Positions 9,075 to 17,777 of a DNA stretch of 35,071 nt are shown piece after piece; within the stretch, counting starts at the first letter, position 1; every line of letters starts with the position of its first letter. Location of the stretch: the IMG/VR virus record IMGVR_UViG_3300023082_000026, positions 1-35,071 of that record. One strand, written 5' to 3'. This DNA comes from a virus. The translations under genes were made by a program, and so were the position numbers. The notes under the pieces are model-generated. The model saw nothing but the letters and a program-made list of their open reading frames with translations, made no database searches and was not told where the DNA came from.

Positions 9075-9962
9075 TTATTTAGCGCCTCTTGTACGATTAG
9101 ACACTTTAGGTAAAGTTCCTTCACTTACTGTGTTTGCGGCTTCAAGGTCTTCGTTAGTTAAGCTATCAATGCTAGAAGCTCTATCGAATGAATATTCTTC
9201 AGGATAAACCTCAGCATAAATCATCTCTTTAATACGTTTATTTAGAGGAGTTTTAAAATAAGTAATTACTGAATTTTCAGTACCTCCCAATGGGATATTA
9301 TCCCCATAGTAATAGAGTTTATCTCTATTATATATTACACCTTTGTCAATTGCATCAATTAGCAATAGTCTTAAATGTGTATCAGATCCAGTATATAATT
9401 CTAATATTTTTTCTGGAGTACGCTCTGCAATACTAATTAAGTAGTCTTCAACATCTGAAGGCGGTAAGCCAGTCATACTATTACCAAGTAACCTAACCAT
9501 TTGATATAAGTTTCCTTCTTTATCATTATAGATATAAGTTTTAGCTTCATGAATATTTCTACGTTTATCATTCCTAATACGAGATTCCATACCTGGACGC
9601 TCTACGTAAAATTCAGCAGTACCATATCTTTTTGCGTTACCATCAATGATTAAATTACCTTTAGAGTCTTTCTCATGTCTGTCTTGTGCAATTTTTTTAG
9701 AGTATTTAATTGCATCCCATCTTGCTGCATCTAGTGGTTCATCTAAATCAAATTCAATGCCATCATATAATTCAATGACTGCATTTTCTGGAATAAACAC
9801 CTTGCCTGAGTTTTTATCCTCAAAGCTTAAGATCATATCACCATTACTATCGACACTACGAACTGAATCACTATAACGTCTAGTTCTTGGATTAATTGCT
9901 GGTTCCATCCAGATTTTAGTGAACTTGTAGGTAGTTCTTAAAATTATTTTGTTCTGTAACAT
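9075..9962 (-). CDS. Conserved capsid-proximal structural protein, function unknown
   Basis: A 295-aa hydrophilic protein. The N-terminal 70 residues are beta-rich (ILRTTYKFTKIWMEP, then DMILSFEDKNSG and VFIPENAVIELYDG). The middle is charged and helical (DAARWDAIKYSKKIAQDRHEK near 78) and the C-terminus ends RTRGAK. No membrane segment or catalytic motif. It directly follows the capsid gene except for the homing endonuclease gene between them, and it has its own TATATTTG element 26 bases before the ATG. The position is that of a conserved crAss-like protein between capsid and first ring. A capsid-vertex or portal-vertex role is possible but not shown by the sequence. Confidence 0.72.
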   Translation of the reverse strand: MLQNKIILRTTYKFTKIWMEPAINPRTRRYSDSVRSVDSNGDMILSFEDKNSGKVFIPENAVIELYDGIEFDLDEPLDAARWDAIKYSKKIAQDRHEKDSKGNLIIDGNAKRYGTAEFYVERPGMESRIRNDKRRNIHEAKTYIYNDKEGNLYQMVRLLGNSMTGLPPSDVEDYLISIAERTPEKILELYTGSDTHLRLLLIDAIDKGVIYNRDKLYYYGDNIPLGGTENSVITYFKTPLNKRIKEMIYAEVYPEEYSFDRASSIDSLTNEDLEAANTVSEGTLPKVSNRTRGAK

Positions 9963-9987
9963 ATTATTTCCTATTGTTTCTATTGTG

Positions 9988-9995
9988 CAAATATA
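9988..9995 (-). promoter_or_regulatory. TATATTTG element upstream of the 295-aa gene
   Basis: On the minus strand the gap between the homing endonuclease stop and the ATG at 9962 contains TATATTTG, matching the Bacteroidota -7 consensus TAnnTTTG, with the ATG 26 bases downstream. No TTTG is present at the usual distance upstream, so this is a half-match. It would restore transcription of the tail genes after the inserted endonuclease gene. Confidence 0.5.
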
Positions 9996-10018
9996 GTATT
10001 TATTTTACTATTTTACTC

Positions 10019-10720
10019 TTAATCTTTATATTTTATTTTAAAACGTTTTTTATATGTAAAACCTTTTCGTATGAATACTCCAACTGATTGTACATTAAGG
10101 TCAAAAAGATTACAAAAAGTTACATTAGATTCGTACTCAGTTGTTGTCCCTTCTAAAAGGTCCTCAACGATGATAGGTTTGTTCGATGGAGATTTAAATC
10201 CATTTGCATACTTTTCCTTTTTACTCTTACTAATCTTTATCTTAATTTCTTCTGTTAGAACTTTACCTTTATGAATTTCACTGTTGCGTTTTGAAAACTC
10301 TTCAGATCTTTTTTGACCTTTAAGTTTTGCACTCATTGCTGCTTTAGCTTCTTCCGTATGGTGTCTTCCGAAGAATCCATTTTTTTCTCCAAATACTTTT
10401 CTTTTCTCAATCCATTCTTTAGATTGTTTCACTCCTAAATGGCAAGGAATTATTTTAAAGAGTTTATTTATACATAAACTGTTTCCTTCAAACGTTTTTA
10501 AAATCTCAACTTCTTTCAGTTTTAATTCTTTGCGAGTATCAACTTGACAAAGTATTTCTTTAACTAAAATATCTTTATTAGTCTTAATGTATTCTCTATT
10601 CCAAACAGAACTAGAACCCATGTATTTATCAAAAAGGGCTTCGCATTTTGAAGTACGAAGCCCTATATAGAATTCTTGTGTTTGAGAATTCGTTATTTTA
10701 TATATGTAGTGTATTTCCAT
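10019..10720 (-). CDS. GIY-YIG homing endonuclease with NUMOD-type DNA-binding repeats
   Basis: A 233-aa protein. The N-terminal GIY-YIG domain (residues 1-85) shows the paired motifs HYIYKITN (4-11) and FYIGLRTSK (17-25), with R23 matching the conserved Arg and a Glu in KLKEVEILK near 75 as the likely metal-binding residue. A basic linker follows with NUMOD3-like motifs (GEKNGFFGRHHTEEAKAAMS near 110; a KGQKRSEEFSKRNSEIHKGK-like repeat near 135). The C-terminal 45 residues resemble a NUMOD1-type helix-turn-helix (TEYESNVTFCNLFDLN). It is a free-standing endonuclease between the capsid and 295-aa genes. It would cut the cognate site in endonuclease-free relatives and spread by repair. Family call is confident. 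Confidence 0.9.
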   Translation of the reverse strand: MEIHYIYKITNSQTQEFYIGLRTSKCEALFDKYMGSSSVWNREYIKTNKDILVKEILCQVDTRKELKLKEVEILKTFEGNSLCINKLFKIIPCHLGVKQSKEWIEKRKVFGEKNGFFGRHHTEEAKAAMSAKLKGQKRSEEFSKRNSEIHKGKVLTEEIKIKISKSKKEKYANGFKSPSNKPIIVEDLLEGTTTEYESNVTFCNLFDLNVQSVGVFIRKGFTYKKRFKIKYKD

Positions 10721-10724
10721 ACAA

Positions 10725-10732
10725 CAAATATA
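10725..10732 (-). promoter_or_regulatory. TATATTTG element just upstream of the homing endonuclease
   Basis: TATATTTG on the minus strand ends five bases before the endonuclease ATG at 10720. A start about seven bases downstream of a -7 element would fall at the ATG, giving a leaderless or nearly leaderless message. No TTTG at the usual upstream spacing. It may mean weak, independent expression of the endonuclease after the capsid gene. Confidence 0.4.
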
Positions 10733-10761
10733 GTGAAAATAACTGATATTCTCATCTACAA

Positions 10762-12183
10762 TTATACATTCTGCTCGATTATCATGCTTCTGAAAGGTGA
10801 GAAAACTCCGATACCAGCATAACCTGAATAAACAAGTTTGTTACCAGCAACTGGAGTAGATACATCACCTGATTCAACACCAGTAGTACCACCAACACCT
10901 TTGATTACGTTCCTGATGAATTCACCGCCTTTGATTGTAAACATCGCCATTGCAGGTTTACCAGCCATGATATCAGCAGTCATATCTAACACCATACCAT
11001 AACCTTTATTAGGGTACTCAATAGATAAAGCTTTATCAACTTTGAAAGTGATTTGGTTACCCATGAACTCGTAAGTATCAAAAGTAGTTCCAACTTTAAC
11101 TTTTCCACCAGCTTTTTGTGAATAGAATACAGATGAACTTTGAGTTACACCACGTAAGTACTCACGTAAAGTTTTTTGAAGTTGTGCATAAAGGATGTTA
11201 TTAACAACAAATACATATGAGTTACCTTCTGGATTAGCTGATTTTTCAGTCATATTAGCCATGATTTGATCAAGCATTTCAGTAGTAATACGTGCATAAG
11301 CGTATTTATTAGCGTAACGTTCAATTTGTGCGATCAAACCATCACCCATAGGGATTGGACGACCAGTACCAGCTTCAGTTACAGTACATTTACCATTTTT
11401 ATCATAATTTGATTTACCTAACAGCATAGCGTTGTTACGAGCCATCATGAATGAATCAAGTAATTCTTGTTCTTTCTTATGTAATTTGTAAATAGTTTGT
11501 TCTTGATTACCAGAACCTTTATTTTGGCCTAAACCAATGAATACATCTTCCATGATAGCATATTGGTCAGACCAAGTGATATCATTCCTGTGATGTGAAA
11601 TATGGTTACGATATCTCTCGATATTTGATTGATATTTAGTGTAACCTTCTTCTGAAAGCTCAGGGTGGTAGTTAGATTGGTAACGAGTTTTCATTCCAGG
11701 TTGACAAGCGTCTACATCCAAAATAGATGCAAAATCTGCATCAATTAATTGAACTGTCATTTCCCAGTAACGATCATGTTTACGAGTTGGCGCAGTTTTA
11801 ACAATGAATAACTGACGTGAATCTTCAACCCGGAAGGTATCATATTTTTCATAATAACGTTCAGTGAATGCCATTATAATGTCAGAACCATTAGCTCCAT
11901 CACCTACTGGAACAGATGCGAATTCAATACGTTTAATGAAATCGATATCTACATCCCATTCAAAAGAGAATGAATTGATTGATTGAAACTGATTCTTAGG
12001 AGTTTTATCATTTGAATAAATATTCATCAAAGACTCAGTCAAATAAGAAGCAGTTAAACCAGTATAATAGCGAGCTACGATACCTAACCTATGAGGAGCA
12101 GAACCTAAGAATTTATGAAAATCTTCATAAGTTTTAGTTGTGCCCATATTGGCTTTAACTGTTTGTGCGTTTAATATTTGCAT
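10762..12183 (-). CDS. Major capsid protein (crAss-like)
   Basis: A 473-aa protein matching crAss-like major capsid proteins in length and pattern: MQILNAQTVKANMGTTKTYE at the N-terminus, IYSNDKTPKNQFQSINSFSF near 75, FRVEDSRQLFIVKTAP near 140, a long alpha/beta middle (QDQYAIMED-like region near 205), and GGKVKVGTTFDTYEFMGNQI near 355. It would assemble the HK97-fold shell. It directly follows a probable scaffold gene, the usual order. Codon use is more regular and GC-richer than in neighbouring fibre genes, consistent with high expression. A homing endonuclease gene follows 41 bp downstream. No split, insertion or frameshift is visible. Confidence 0.9.
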   Translation of the reverse strand: MQILNAQTVKANMGTTKTYEDFHKFLGSAPHRLGIVARYYTGLTASYLTESLMNIYSNDKTPKNQFQSINSFSFEWDVDIDFIKRIEFASVPVGDGANGSDIIMAFTERYYEKYDTFRVEDSRQLFIVKTAPTRKHDRYWEMTVQLIDADFASILDVDACQPGMKTRYQSNYHPELSEEGYTKYQSNIERYRNHISHHRNDITWSDQYAIMEDVFIGLGQNKGSGNQEQTIYKLHKKEQELLDSFMMARNNAMLLGKSNYDKNGKCTVTEAGTGRPIPMGDGLIAQIERYANKYAYARITTEMLDQIMANMTEKSANPEGNSYVFVVNNILYAQLQKTLREYLRGVTQSSSVFYSQKAGGKVKVGTTFDTYEFMGNQITFKVDKALSIEYPNKGYGMVLDMTADIMAGKPAMAMFTIKGGEFIRNVIKGVGGTTGVESGDVSTPVAGNKLVYSGYAGIGVFSPFRSMIIEQNV

Positions 12184-12196
12184 TTTTTGGGTTTAA

Positions 12197-13354
12197 TTAT
12201 AAATCTCGGTAAAGATCTTCTACAGGAGGCAATGCTTGTACCGATGAATTGGTTGATTGTGTTATTTTGTTTCGAATAGAACTTCTTAGCTTACTCTCTT
12301 TTTCAACAGGAGCTACTGGTGCAGTAGGAGTGGCTTCAGCTTTACCTTTTTCATATGCTTTCTTACTAGCATCTGATATTTCTTTTTTGTAGTAATCATG
12401 AATTACATCAAAAGCTTCTTTGCCTTTCTTAGCATACCAAGCTATTTCGAATAGTGCTTTTGGATCTTCTAATAGTTTTCCAAATTCTGTAACACCATTC
12501 ACATCTTTATTTAAGATGAATCCTAGTACTTCTTGTTTATCTTCTAGTTCAATATCTAAGCCACCTATGTCTTCTGTTTGCCTAGCTACTTCAACTAAAC
12601 TTTCAGTAATTCTAGTAAATTCTTCTTCTTCTTTTTTCTGAATCTCTTGTTCTTTTTGAGTTATTTCATCTTTTTCCAATTGCAAATATTCGTCTCTAAG
12701 CGCATCTACTTTCTTTTTAAACAATTCGGGGTGTTCCTTTTGTTTGTCTAGTTCTATTTGAATTTCCTCTTCAGTTATTGTTTTAACTCTATTAACTAAA
12801 TCAAGGGCATATATTTCATCATCACTAAATTCTGCTACACTTTCTGTTACACTATTAGCTTGTAGAGCTTCCTCTACAGCTTTCTTTGAAAAGTATTCAA
12901 TCGCTTCCTCTAATGTGACTTGGTTGTCTCTTAAGAATTTAAGAGTTCTTTCTTCGTGTTCAGCTAAGTTAGCTGGATTTTCTTCGGCACTATTTAAAAT
13001 ATCAAATTGTTCTTCCGGAGATAGATCATCAAATGACACTTCAATTTGTGTACCATCTTCCTCCTCTATTTTTATGAGGCCATCTTTCCATCCCTTTGCT
13101 TCTAAAAGCTGAGATATAAGATCAGGAGTTTCAACTTGAGATTGTTGCTGTTCTAATTGTGCGGCTTCTTGTTCAGCAGCTTCTTTTTCAGCTAATACTT
13201 GAGCAGCTTGTTCAGGACTCATAGGTATTGCTAATGGAGGTGGATCACCACCAAAAGGAGTTCCATCTTCTGTTTCTAACTCTAAGAAACTATCTAATTC
13301 TGCATCAGTTTCTGCTAATTCAAAACCATTCTCTAATTCTTCATTTTCTGCCAT
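12197..13354 (-). CDS. Probable capsid scaffolding protein
   Basis: A 385-aa, very acidic protein dominated by Glu, Gln and Ala. The N-terminus is disordered-looking (MAENEELENGFELAETDAEL) with a PPPLAIPMSPEQ stretch near 38. Glu/Gln-rich coiled-coil segments occur at about 50-75 and again at 195-250 (KDEITQKEQEIQKKEEEEF). The C-terminus is basic (KLRSSIRNKITQ near 350), as in scaffolds that contact the capsid through a C-terminal tail. It lies 13 bp upstream of the capsid gene. Composition and position fit an internal scaffold; no protease motif is seen. Not recognised by direct similarity, so the role is inferred. Confidence 0.75.
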   Translation of the reverse strand: MAENEELENGFELAETDAELDSFLELETEDGTPFGGDPPPLAIPMSPEQAAQVLAEKEAAEQEAAQLEQQQSQVETPDLISQLLEAKGWKDGLIKIEEEDGTQIEVSFDDLSPEEQFDILNSAEENPANLAEHEERTLKFLRDNQVTLEEAIEYFSKKAVEEALQANSVTESVAEFSDDEIYALDLVNRVKTITEEEIQIELDKQKEHPELFKKKVDALRDEYLQLEKDEITQKEQEIQKKEEEEFTRITESLVEVARQTEDIGGLDIELEDKQEVLGFILNKDVNGVTEFGKLLEDPKALFEIAWYAKKGKEAFDVIHDYYKKEISDASKKAYEKGKAEATPTAPVAPVEKESKLRSSIRNKITQSTNSSVQALPPVEDLYRDL

Positions 13355-13363
13355 GACTTAATA

Positions 13364-13651
13364 TTATAAGGATTCAATATAATCAGCAAAATCTAGAATG
13401 TCTTTATGACGAATTACCCATGTAGATTTATTCACTGCATCTTTGATATAGCTTAAATCAACATCTTCAAATTCGATTGTTTCTTTAGCTTTCTCCAAGA
13501 CCTCTAGAATTTTTAAATCCTTTCGCATTTCCATCAATGACATTGACTCTTTGAGAGGTTTATTAATTACTGTTGCAATTAAATCAGAATAATGAACATT
13601 TTGTTCCTCATTTAATTTAATAGATGTTTCTTTGTTTTCAATTACTTTCAT
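13364..13651 (-). CDS. Small acidic protein, first gene of the capsid operon
   Basis: A 95-aa protein, predicted mostly helical, with no membrane segment. Motif-like runs are SDLIATVINKPLKESMSLME (about 22-41) and KDILDFADYIESL at the C-terminus. It is the first gene after the best promoter in the window (13675-13705) and lies 10 bp before the scaffold gene, so it is co-expressed with head-assembly proteins. Residues 20-95 look like a compact helical domain. I do not recognise a family; a small head-assembly or chaperone-like role is only a guess from context. Confidence 0.7.
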   Translation of the reverse strand: MKVIENKETSIKLNEEQNVHYSDLIATVINKPLKESMSLMEMRKDLKILEVLEKAKETIEFEDVDLSYIKDAVNKSTWVIRHKDILDFADYIESL

Positions 13652-13674
13652 ATTATTTCATTATTTTCAAGATG

Positions 13675-13705
13675 CAAATATAATACATTATACTTGTAAA
13701 ACAAA
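13675..13705 (-). promoter_or_regulatory. Bacteroidota-type promoter for the capsid operon
   Basis: On the minus strand TTTG (13705-13702) is separated by exactly 19 bases from TATATTTG (13682-13675), fitting the Bacteroidota primary sigma factor pattern of a -33 TTTG and a -7 TAnnTTTG. The ATG of the 95-aa gene is 24 bases beyond. The gap 13652-13734 contains no other gene. This is the only site here with both halves well matched and should drive the 95-aa, scaffold and capsid genes. Confidence 0.75.
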
Positions 13706-13734
13706 TAAGATATACAAATTATTTTTAAAATAAT

Positions 13735-16700
13735 TTAATAACCAGATGAATCAAAGACTTTTCCTGCCTTTAATTTAAAACCAGTTTCATCAATTTTACC
13801 TATTTCTACTCCATTTATAGTAAATATAATTTCAAGATCATTGATAACTAAAATATCCCTAGACGGAGTAGGTGCATCTGGATCTCCAATTCCTATTTTT
13901 CTAAATTTCCAACCTTCTCTTCTACCTAGCCCCGTAATATTATCACCAAGTTCAAATATCATTTGACTACTATTATTATCATCGGCTGTACTTTCATAAT
14001 GTATTTTGGCATAATCTGTATTAGCTCCCCAATATACACCATTAATAATATTTGTATTAACAAATCTAATGTCACCAGTCATATCAGCACCACTCTTAGG
14101 TACATAGTCAGTTAATAAATCTGTTCTAGTAATTTCTCTAACTCTTCTATCACTACCAATAGTAAGAAGTTTATTATCAGCTACTCCATCTGTTAATCTA
14201 TCGATTCCAATATAATCATTTGAGATAGTAAACTGATCTCTATTCATAGGTACTACATCCGCTTGATGTACTCTGAATACGAAAGCATCTTGATCGTAAC
14301 CATCATCACCTAATTCAAATACAAGTTTACTTCTACCATATAATGGATCTCCTCCAGGAGGAGAAGGATCGGAAGTATTAACAGATTCAAAGAAGATATG
14401 AGCATAATCCGTAAATCTATCCCATCTAATACCTGCTGAAACGGTGTCCGCAAAAGTGATATCACCTGTCATATTACCTCCTGTAACTGGTAGATATACA
14501 GGGTCTGTGATAGCTCTTACTGCAGTACTTAAAGTTTGCCAAGTCTTATCCCCTCTCCAATATTGTGTTATAGTTCCAGGAGCTATTACTGGTTCTCCAG
14601 TAAATGTAGGATGTAACAGACTAACACCTTTGTACTTAATATCATCCATATTAATAGTGAGTAAGTCTACTATATCTGTAGGATCTCCTAGATCACTAAC
14701 TCCATTTTTTCTAAAAATAAATCCCTCAAATTGTCCTGAATCTAAAATATTATCTCCTACTTCAAATACTAAATTTGAGTCACCTGCTGCATCTCCAGTA
14801 GTTTGAAAATATATTTTACCATAATCAGTTTGTGCACCCCAATATACGCCTTTGTCTATATTATTATTTACAAAACGTATATTACCCGTCATATCTCCAC
14901 CTGCCAATGGTAAATAATCAGGTAATGTTAATATATTATTATTGTATATTAACTTATCTCCAAAATTTATTTTAGTACCTTCAAATTTATATGCAATATT
15001 ACTAACAGGAAATTTAGGATCGATAAAAAGAATATCGTTTGGTAGTGTTTGACTACCATCACCTATTTCATCCACATAATAATTAGGTATCATTTCATTA
15101 AAAGATCTAACGCCTTTATAACCTTGTATATAACCAGGATTTTCTGCAGAGTTTAATTCAATACCAGTGATATCAGTAAACTTATTACCAACTTTAATTA
15201 AGCTACCACCCTCATCTAACATACCATCATAAGCATATACATATATATTATCTGGGTATACTTTCACGACTTCTACTAACATTGTAGTATCTTGTGTAAC
15301 TTCTTTATTTTTATTCCATCTCTTATAGAAAAAGAGATCTCCTACAACAGCATTGAATGTACTACTTATATTATATAAATATATAATACCACTACTAACT
15401 AAAGTACCGGTAGGATCATTTATAAACTCATTATTAACAGAGTCATAACGAGTACTTGGTACCAGTGCTTTATATGTTCCTGTAGTATCTCGTATATAAC
15501 TTGTACCAGAGATTGGAACTCCAGAAGAATTCATATCACCAATACCAAATGTTAAATCAATAGGATGATAAGTTGGGTCTCCAGGATCTGTCCCACTATT
15601 AATATCAACTAAATCTGTAATAGCAGTTGATATAACATTAACTTTGGTACCTTTTGCAGAAAGTGGTATTATTGTACCAGAAGTATCACTAAATTTACCT
15701 GAAACTTGAGCCCTAGTAAAAATAGGGATGGTTTCATATAAAACTATGTCTTTAAGAATGATGGAGAAGTCTAAGAACAAGCTTCCATTAAGGGCTTTTG
15801 TATCATTTACATCTCCAGCATATTCACTAGAACTTCTTAGTTTTAAATAATCAATTTCCAGATACCATTTATCACTATCTTCATAAATACTAAATCCTGT
15901 ACCTGTTGTTCCTGCAATATAATCATTAGACTTTATAAAATCTGTTACTGTAGTTCTACCATTCAAATATGTATTACCATTTACTGAAAATTTATAACCA
16001 TATGGAGTTGATCCACTTATACCTACGGTATCTTCATATAAAGTTAAAGGATTAAATGCTTCAGCTCTACCATTAGTTAAAAAACGTACTGTTCTATCTT
16101 GTGCTGAAATAAAAGATGCACTGCCAGCACTATCATATATTGCTAAACCAGTGTTTAAATCTTTAGATCCTACAAAAATACCATTAAATTGATCAGTTGA
16201 TAAACCTAATCCATATCTATTAGAATTGCTTAGAACATGAAGTGAAATATTACTAGCTTTACCTTTATCGCTGGCTGCCTCTATAAATAGATTACCAGTT
16301 ACTGTATCACCTTGTCTATCGATAAATAAGGGATCCCAACTTATATATTCTGCTGAATTTACATTATTATTTAAAGCGTAAAACCTTCTGGTATCAGCAG
16401 CATATATAAGTTGATTTTGATATACCGATGCTGGATTAGATGCTACTATTTCAGAAAAATTATTTAATAATAGTCCAGAGTTATGTAATACTAAATTCTT
16501 TTGTACACCAGTAAGGGTTTGAGAATCTAAATAACTTAAATATATATTCTGAGGGGAATCCTCATCTTCATCATCAGAAGAAGTTATTGGTCGGTATTCT
16601 CCATTGACGGTTATATATAATGTACTATTATCTGTAGTATATACAAAATATGCATCACCTGGATAGACTAATCCTGTTAGATTGTTTACTATTAATGTTG

Positions 16701-16905
16701 TTTTTGTAGGTGTTCCTCCAATAACATTACCATTTATAGCTAAATCATAGAATTTATTACCTACTTGTATCCTAATATTACCTGATGTACGTAATATTAA
16801 ATCTCTTTCAAAGTTACCAAGTACTGCCTGTTGTTTACCTAATAAGATCTCTAATTGACCAAGTGTGACTTCAACACCATTATCGTTTATATTTAATTTA
16901 CTCAT
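13735..16905 (-). CDS. Large repeat-containing tail fibre/appendage protein
   Basis: A 1056-aa, beta-rich protein. The N-terminal region (1-60, including VEVTLGQLEILLGKQQAVLG) may be the attachment part. Residues about 200-330 hold typical fibre segments (GDTVTGNLFIEAASDKG, then YGYKFSVNGNTYLNGRTTV). The C-terminal third carries three copies of a roughly 110-residue unit starting LPLAGGDMTGN, LPVTGGNMTGD and VPKSGADMTGD, each followed by a YWG/RWD...TDY element and an FE(L/V)GD strand. The (G)GxMTG signature is widespread in long tail-fibre repeats. It lies between the lysis cassette and the capsid operon, bounded by a hairpin upstream and a promoter downstream. No enzymatic residues were recognised. 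Receptor-binding or head/tail fibre role. Confidence 0.8.
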   Translation of the reverse strand: MSKLNINDNGVEVTLGQLEILLGKQQAVLGNFERDLILRTSGNIRIQVGNKFYDLAINGNVIGGTPTKTTLIVNNLTGLVYPGDAYFVYTTDNSTLYITVNGEYRPITSSDDEDEDSPQNIYLSYLDSQTLTGVQKNLVLHNSGLLLNNFSEIVASNPASVYQNQLIYAADTRRFYALNNNVNSAEYISWDPLFIDRQGDTVTGNLFIEAASDKGKASNISLHVLSNSNRYGLGLSTDQFNGIFVGSKDLNTGLAIYDSAGSASFISAQDRTVRFLTNGRAEAFNPLTLYEDTVGISGSTPYGYKFSVNGNTYLNGRTTVTDFIKSNDYIAGTTGTGFSIYEDSDKWYLEIDYLKLRSSSEYAGDVNDTKALNGSLFLDFSIILKDIVLYETIPIFTRAQVSGKFSDTSGTIIPLSAKGTKVNVISTAITDLVDINSGTDPGDPTYHPIDLTFGIGDMNSSGVPISGTSYIRDTTGTYKALVPSTRYDSVNNEFINDPTGTLVSSGIIYLYNISSTFNAVVGDLFFYKRWNKNKEVTQDTTMLVEVVKVYPDNIYVYAYDGMLDEGGSLIKVGNKFTDITGIELNSAENPGYIQGYKGVRSFNEMIPNYYVDEIGDGSQTLPNDILFIDPKFPVSNIAYKFEGTKINFGDKLIYNNNILTLPDYLPLAGGDMTGNIRFVNNNIDKGVYWGAQTDYGKIYFQTTGDAAGDSNLVFEVGDNILDSGQFEGFIFRKNGVSDLGDPTDIVDLLTINMDDIKYKGVSLLHPTFTGEPVIAPGTITQYWRGDKTWQTLSTAVRAITDPVYLPVTGGNMTGDITFADTVSAGIRWDRFTDYAHIFFESVNTSDPSPPGGDPLYGRSKLVFELGDDGYDQDAFVFRVHQADVVPMNRDQFTISNDYIGIDRLTDGVADNKLLTIGSDRRVREITRTDLLTDYVPKSGADMTGDIRFVNTNIINGVYWGANTDYAKIHYESTADDNNSSQMIFELGDNITGLGRREGWKFRKIGIGDPDAPTPSRDILVINDLEIIFTINGVEIGKIDETGFKLKAGKVFDSSGY
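13898..14918 (-). repeat. Three MTG-type repeat units in the 1056-aa fibre
   Basis: Copies begin near 14918, 14498 and 14107 on the minus strand. Copies 1 and 3 are closest: both have IRFVN, a GVYWGA element and a TDY(G/A)KI strand. Copy 2 has diverged (AGIRWDRFTDYAHIFFES) and has a longer loop between TDY and the FELGD strand. Between copies are 25-60-residue linkers. The pattern indicates internal duplication of a stalk module. Confidence 0.8.
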
Positions 16906-16923
16906 TTAATTTTATTTATAAAC

Positions 16924-16950
16924 AAAGATAGGGCTTTTAGCCCTATCTTT
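16924..16950 (-). terminator. Hairpin after the putative holin gene
   Basis: Perfect 12-bp stem (16924-16935 with 16939-16950) around TTT, four bases past the holin stop. The minus-strand downstream sequence is T-rich but not a clean T run, so it may terminate inefficiently or act as a processing or stability element between lysis genes and the 1056-aa fibre gene. Confidence 0.65.
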
Positions 16951-16954
16951 CGTA

Positions 16955-17272
16955 TTAAATGTGATCTAACTTCTTGTCCGCGTTTTCTTTAAGTAAAAGA
17001 TCATCAGATTTTTGAGCTAACTCAGGATCTACAGTTGCTAACTTAGATACAAAAGCTGCAGCTACAGACATTGCAGTTACATACTTTGTAATAAATTTAT
17101 ATTTTTCAGGTATAATAGCATCATTTTCAGTTAAGAATCCCGACGCTAAAGCAAGTATACCCGCAATCCATGTAAATCTACGCCAGTATCTAGGCGAATC
17201 ACTCTTGAGTCTCTGCCAAGTAACTATTAAATAGTTCTTAACTATGTTATATAAGTTATATAAGTTTTCCAT
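16955..17272 (-). CDS. Small membrane protein, probable holin
   Basis: A 105-aa protein directly after the endolysin gene (4-bp gap). The N-terminal 30 residues are amphipathic and basic (NYLIVTWQRLKSDSPRYWRR). One clear hydrophobic segment follows (FTWIAGILALASGFL, about 33-47), then a weaker one (YVTAMSVAAAFVSKLATV, about 66-83), and a charged C-terminus (KENADKKLDHI). Small size, one or two membrane segments, basic and charged ends and the endolysin neighbour fit a phage holin that permeabilises the inner membrane. I cannot place it in a named holin family; an accessory lysis membrane protein is the alternative. Confidence 0.72.
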   Translation of the reverse strand: MENLYNLYNIVKNYLIVTWQRLKSDSPRYWRRFTWIAGILALASGFLTENDAIIPEKYKFITKYVTAMSVAAAFVSKLATVDPELAQKSDDLLLKENADKKLDHI

Positions 17273-17276
17273 TGAT

Positions 17277-17777
17277 TTAAATTAATACGTAACCATCTTT
17301 ATCTACTTTTCCAGCTTTCTTAAGAGCTAATAAATCTCTCCAATTCTTACCAAATCTCATTTCGAAATGAGGAGCATCTACCATACTTTCATCTTTATCA
17401 CCCTGAGCTTTGGTTATCCCATCATTATCCCAATCTGCACCCCATACGAAGCCGTGTTTCTTGAATATATTGACAACTATCATCCAATTCTTATCGACAA
17501 CCCATGACTCTTTACCATCTTTTTGAATGACAAAGTCTAAAGCTAAACCATAATTATGATATGAAGAGCCTCCTGGTGCATTCGTTACAATTGGACCTGG
17601 TTTTGTACGGCCTTGCGCGTACAAGGCATCAGATTCAGCGAATGAACGCATAGTTTGAGTTATAAAAGGGTGTATTCCTACTGGAGTTTTAGCAACTGCT
17701 TCAGCATATGCGTCTAATGCTTTTTGTCTAATCTTGGGATGTAATTGATTTAGACGTTTTATTGATGTTTGTTCCAT
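17277..17777 (-). CDS. Endolysin, M15-type peptidoglycan peptidase (VanY/T5 endolysin-like)
   Basis: A 166-aa single-domain enzyme without signal peptide. The M15 zinc-site motifs are complete: SSYHNYGLALD (71-81) supplies H74 and D81, and DAPHFEM (134-140) supplies the likely catalytic D134 and the third zinc ligand H137, with the D-x-x-H spacing seen in T5-type L-alanyl-D-glutamate peptidases. It should cleave peptide crosslinks or stems of the cell wall at lysis. Lacking an export signal, it depends on the holin-like protein encoded 4 bp downstream. Coupled by TAATG to the 195-aa gene. The family is confident; the exact bond cleaved is not readable from sequence. Confidence 0.93.
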   Translation of the reverse strand: MEQTSIKRLNQLHPKIRQKALDAYAEAVAKTPVGIHPFITQTMRSFAESDALYAQGRTKPGPIVTNAPGGSSYHNYGLALDFVIQKDGKESWVVDKNWMIVVNIFKKHGFVWGADWDNDGITKAQGDKDESMVDAPHFEMRFGKNWRDLLALKKAGKVDKDGYVLI

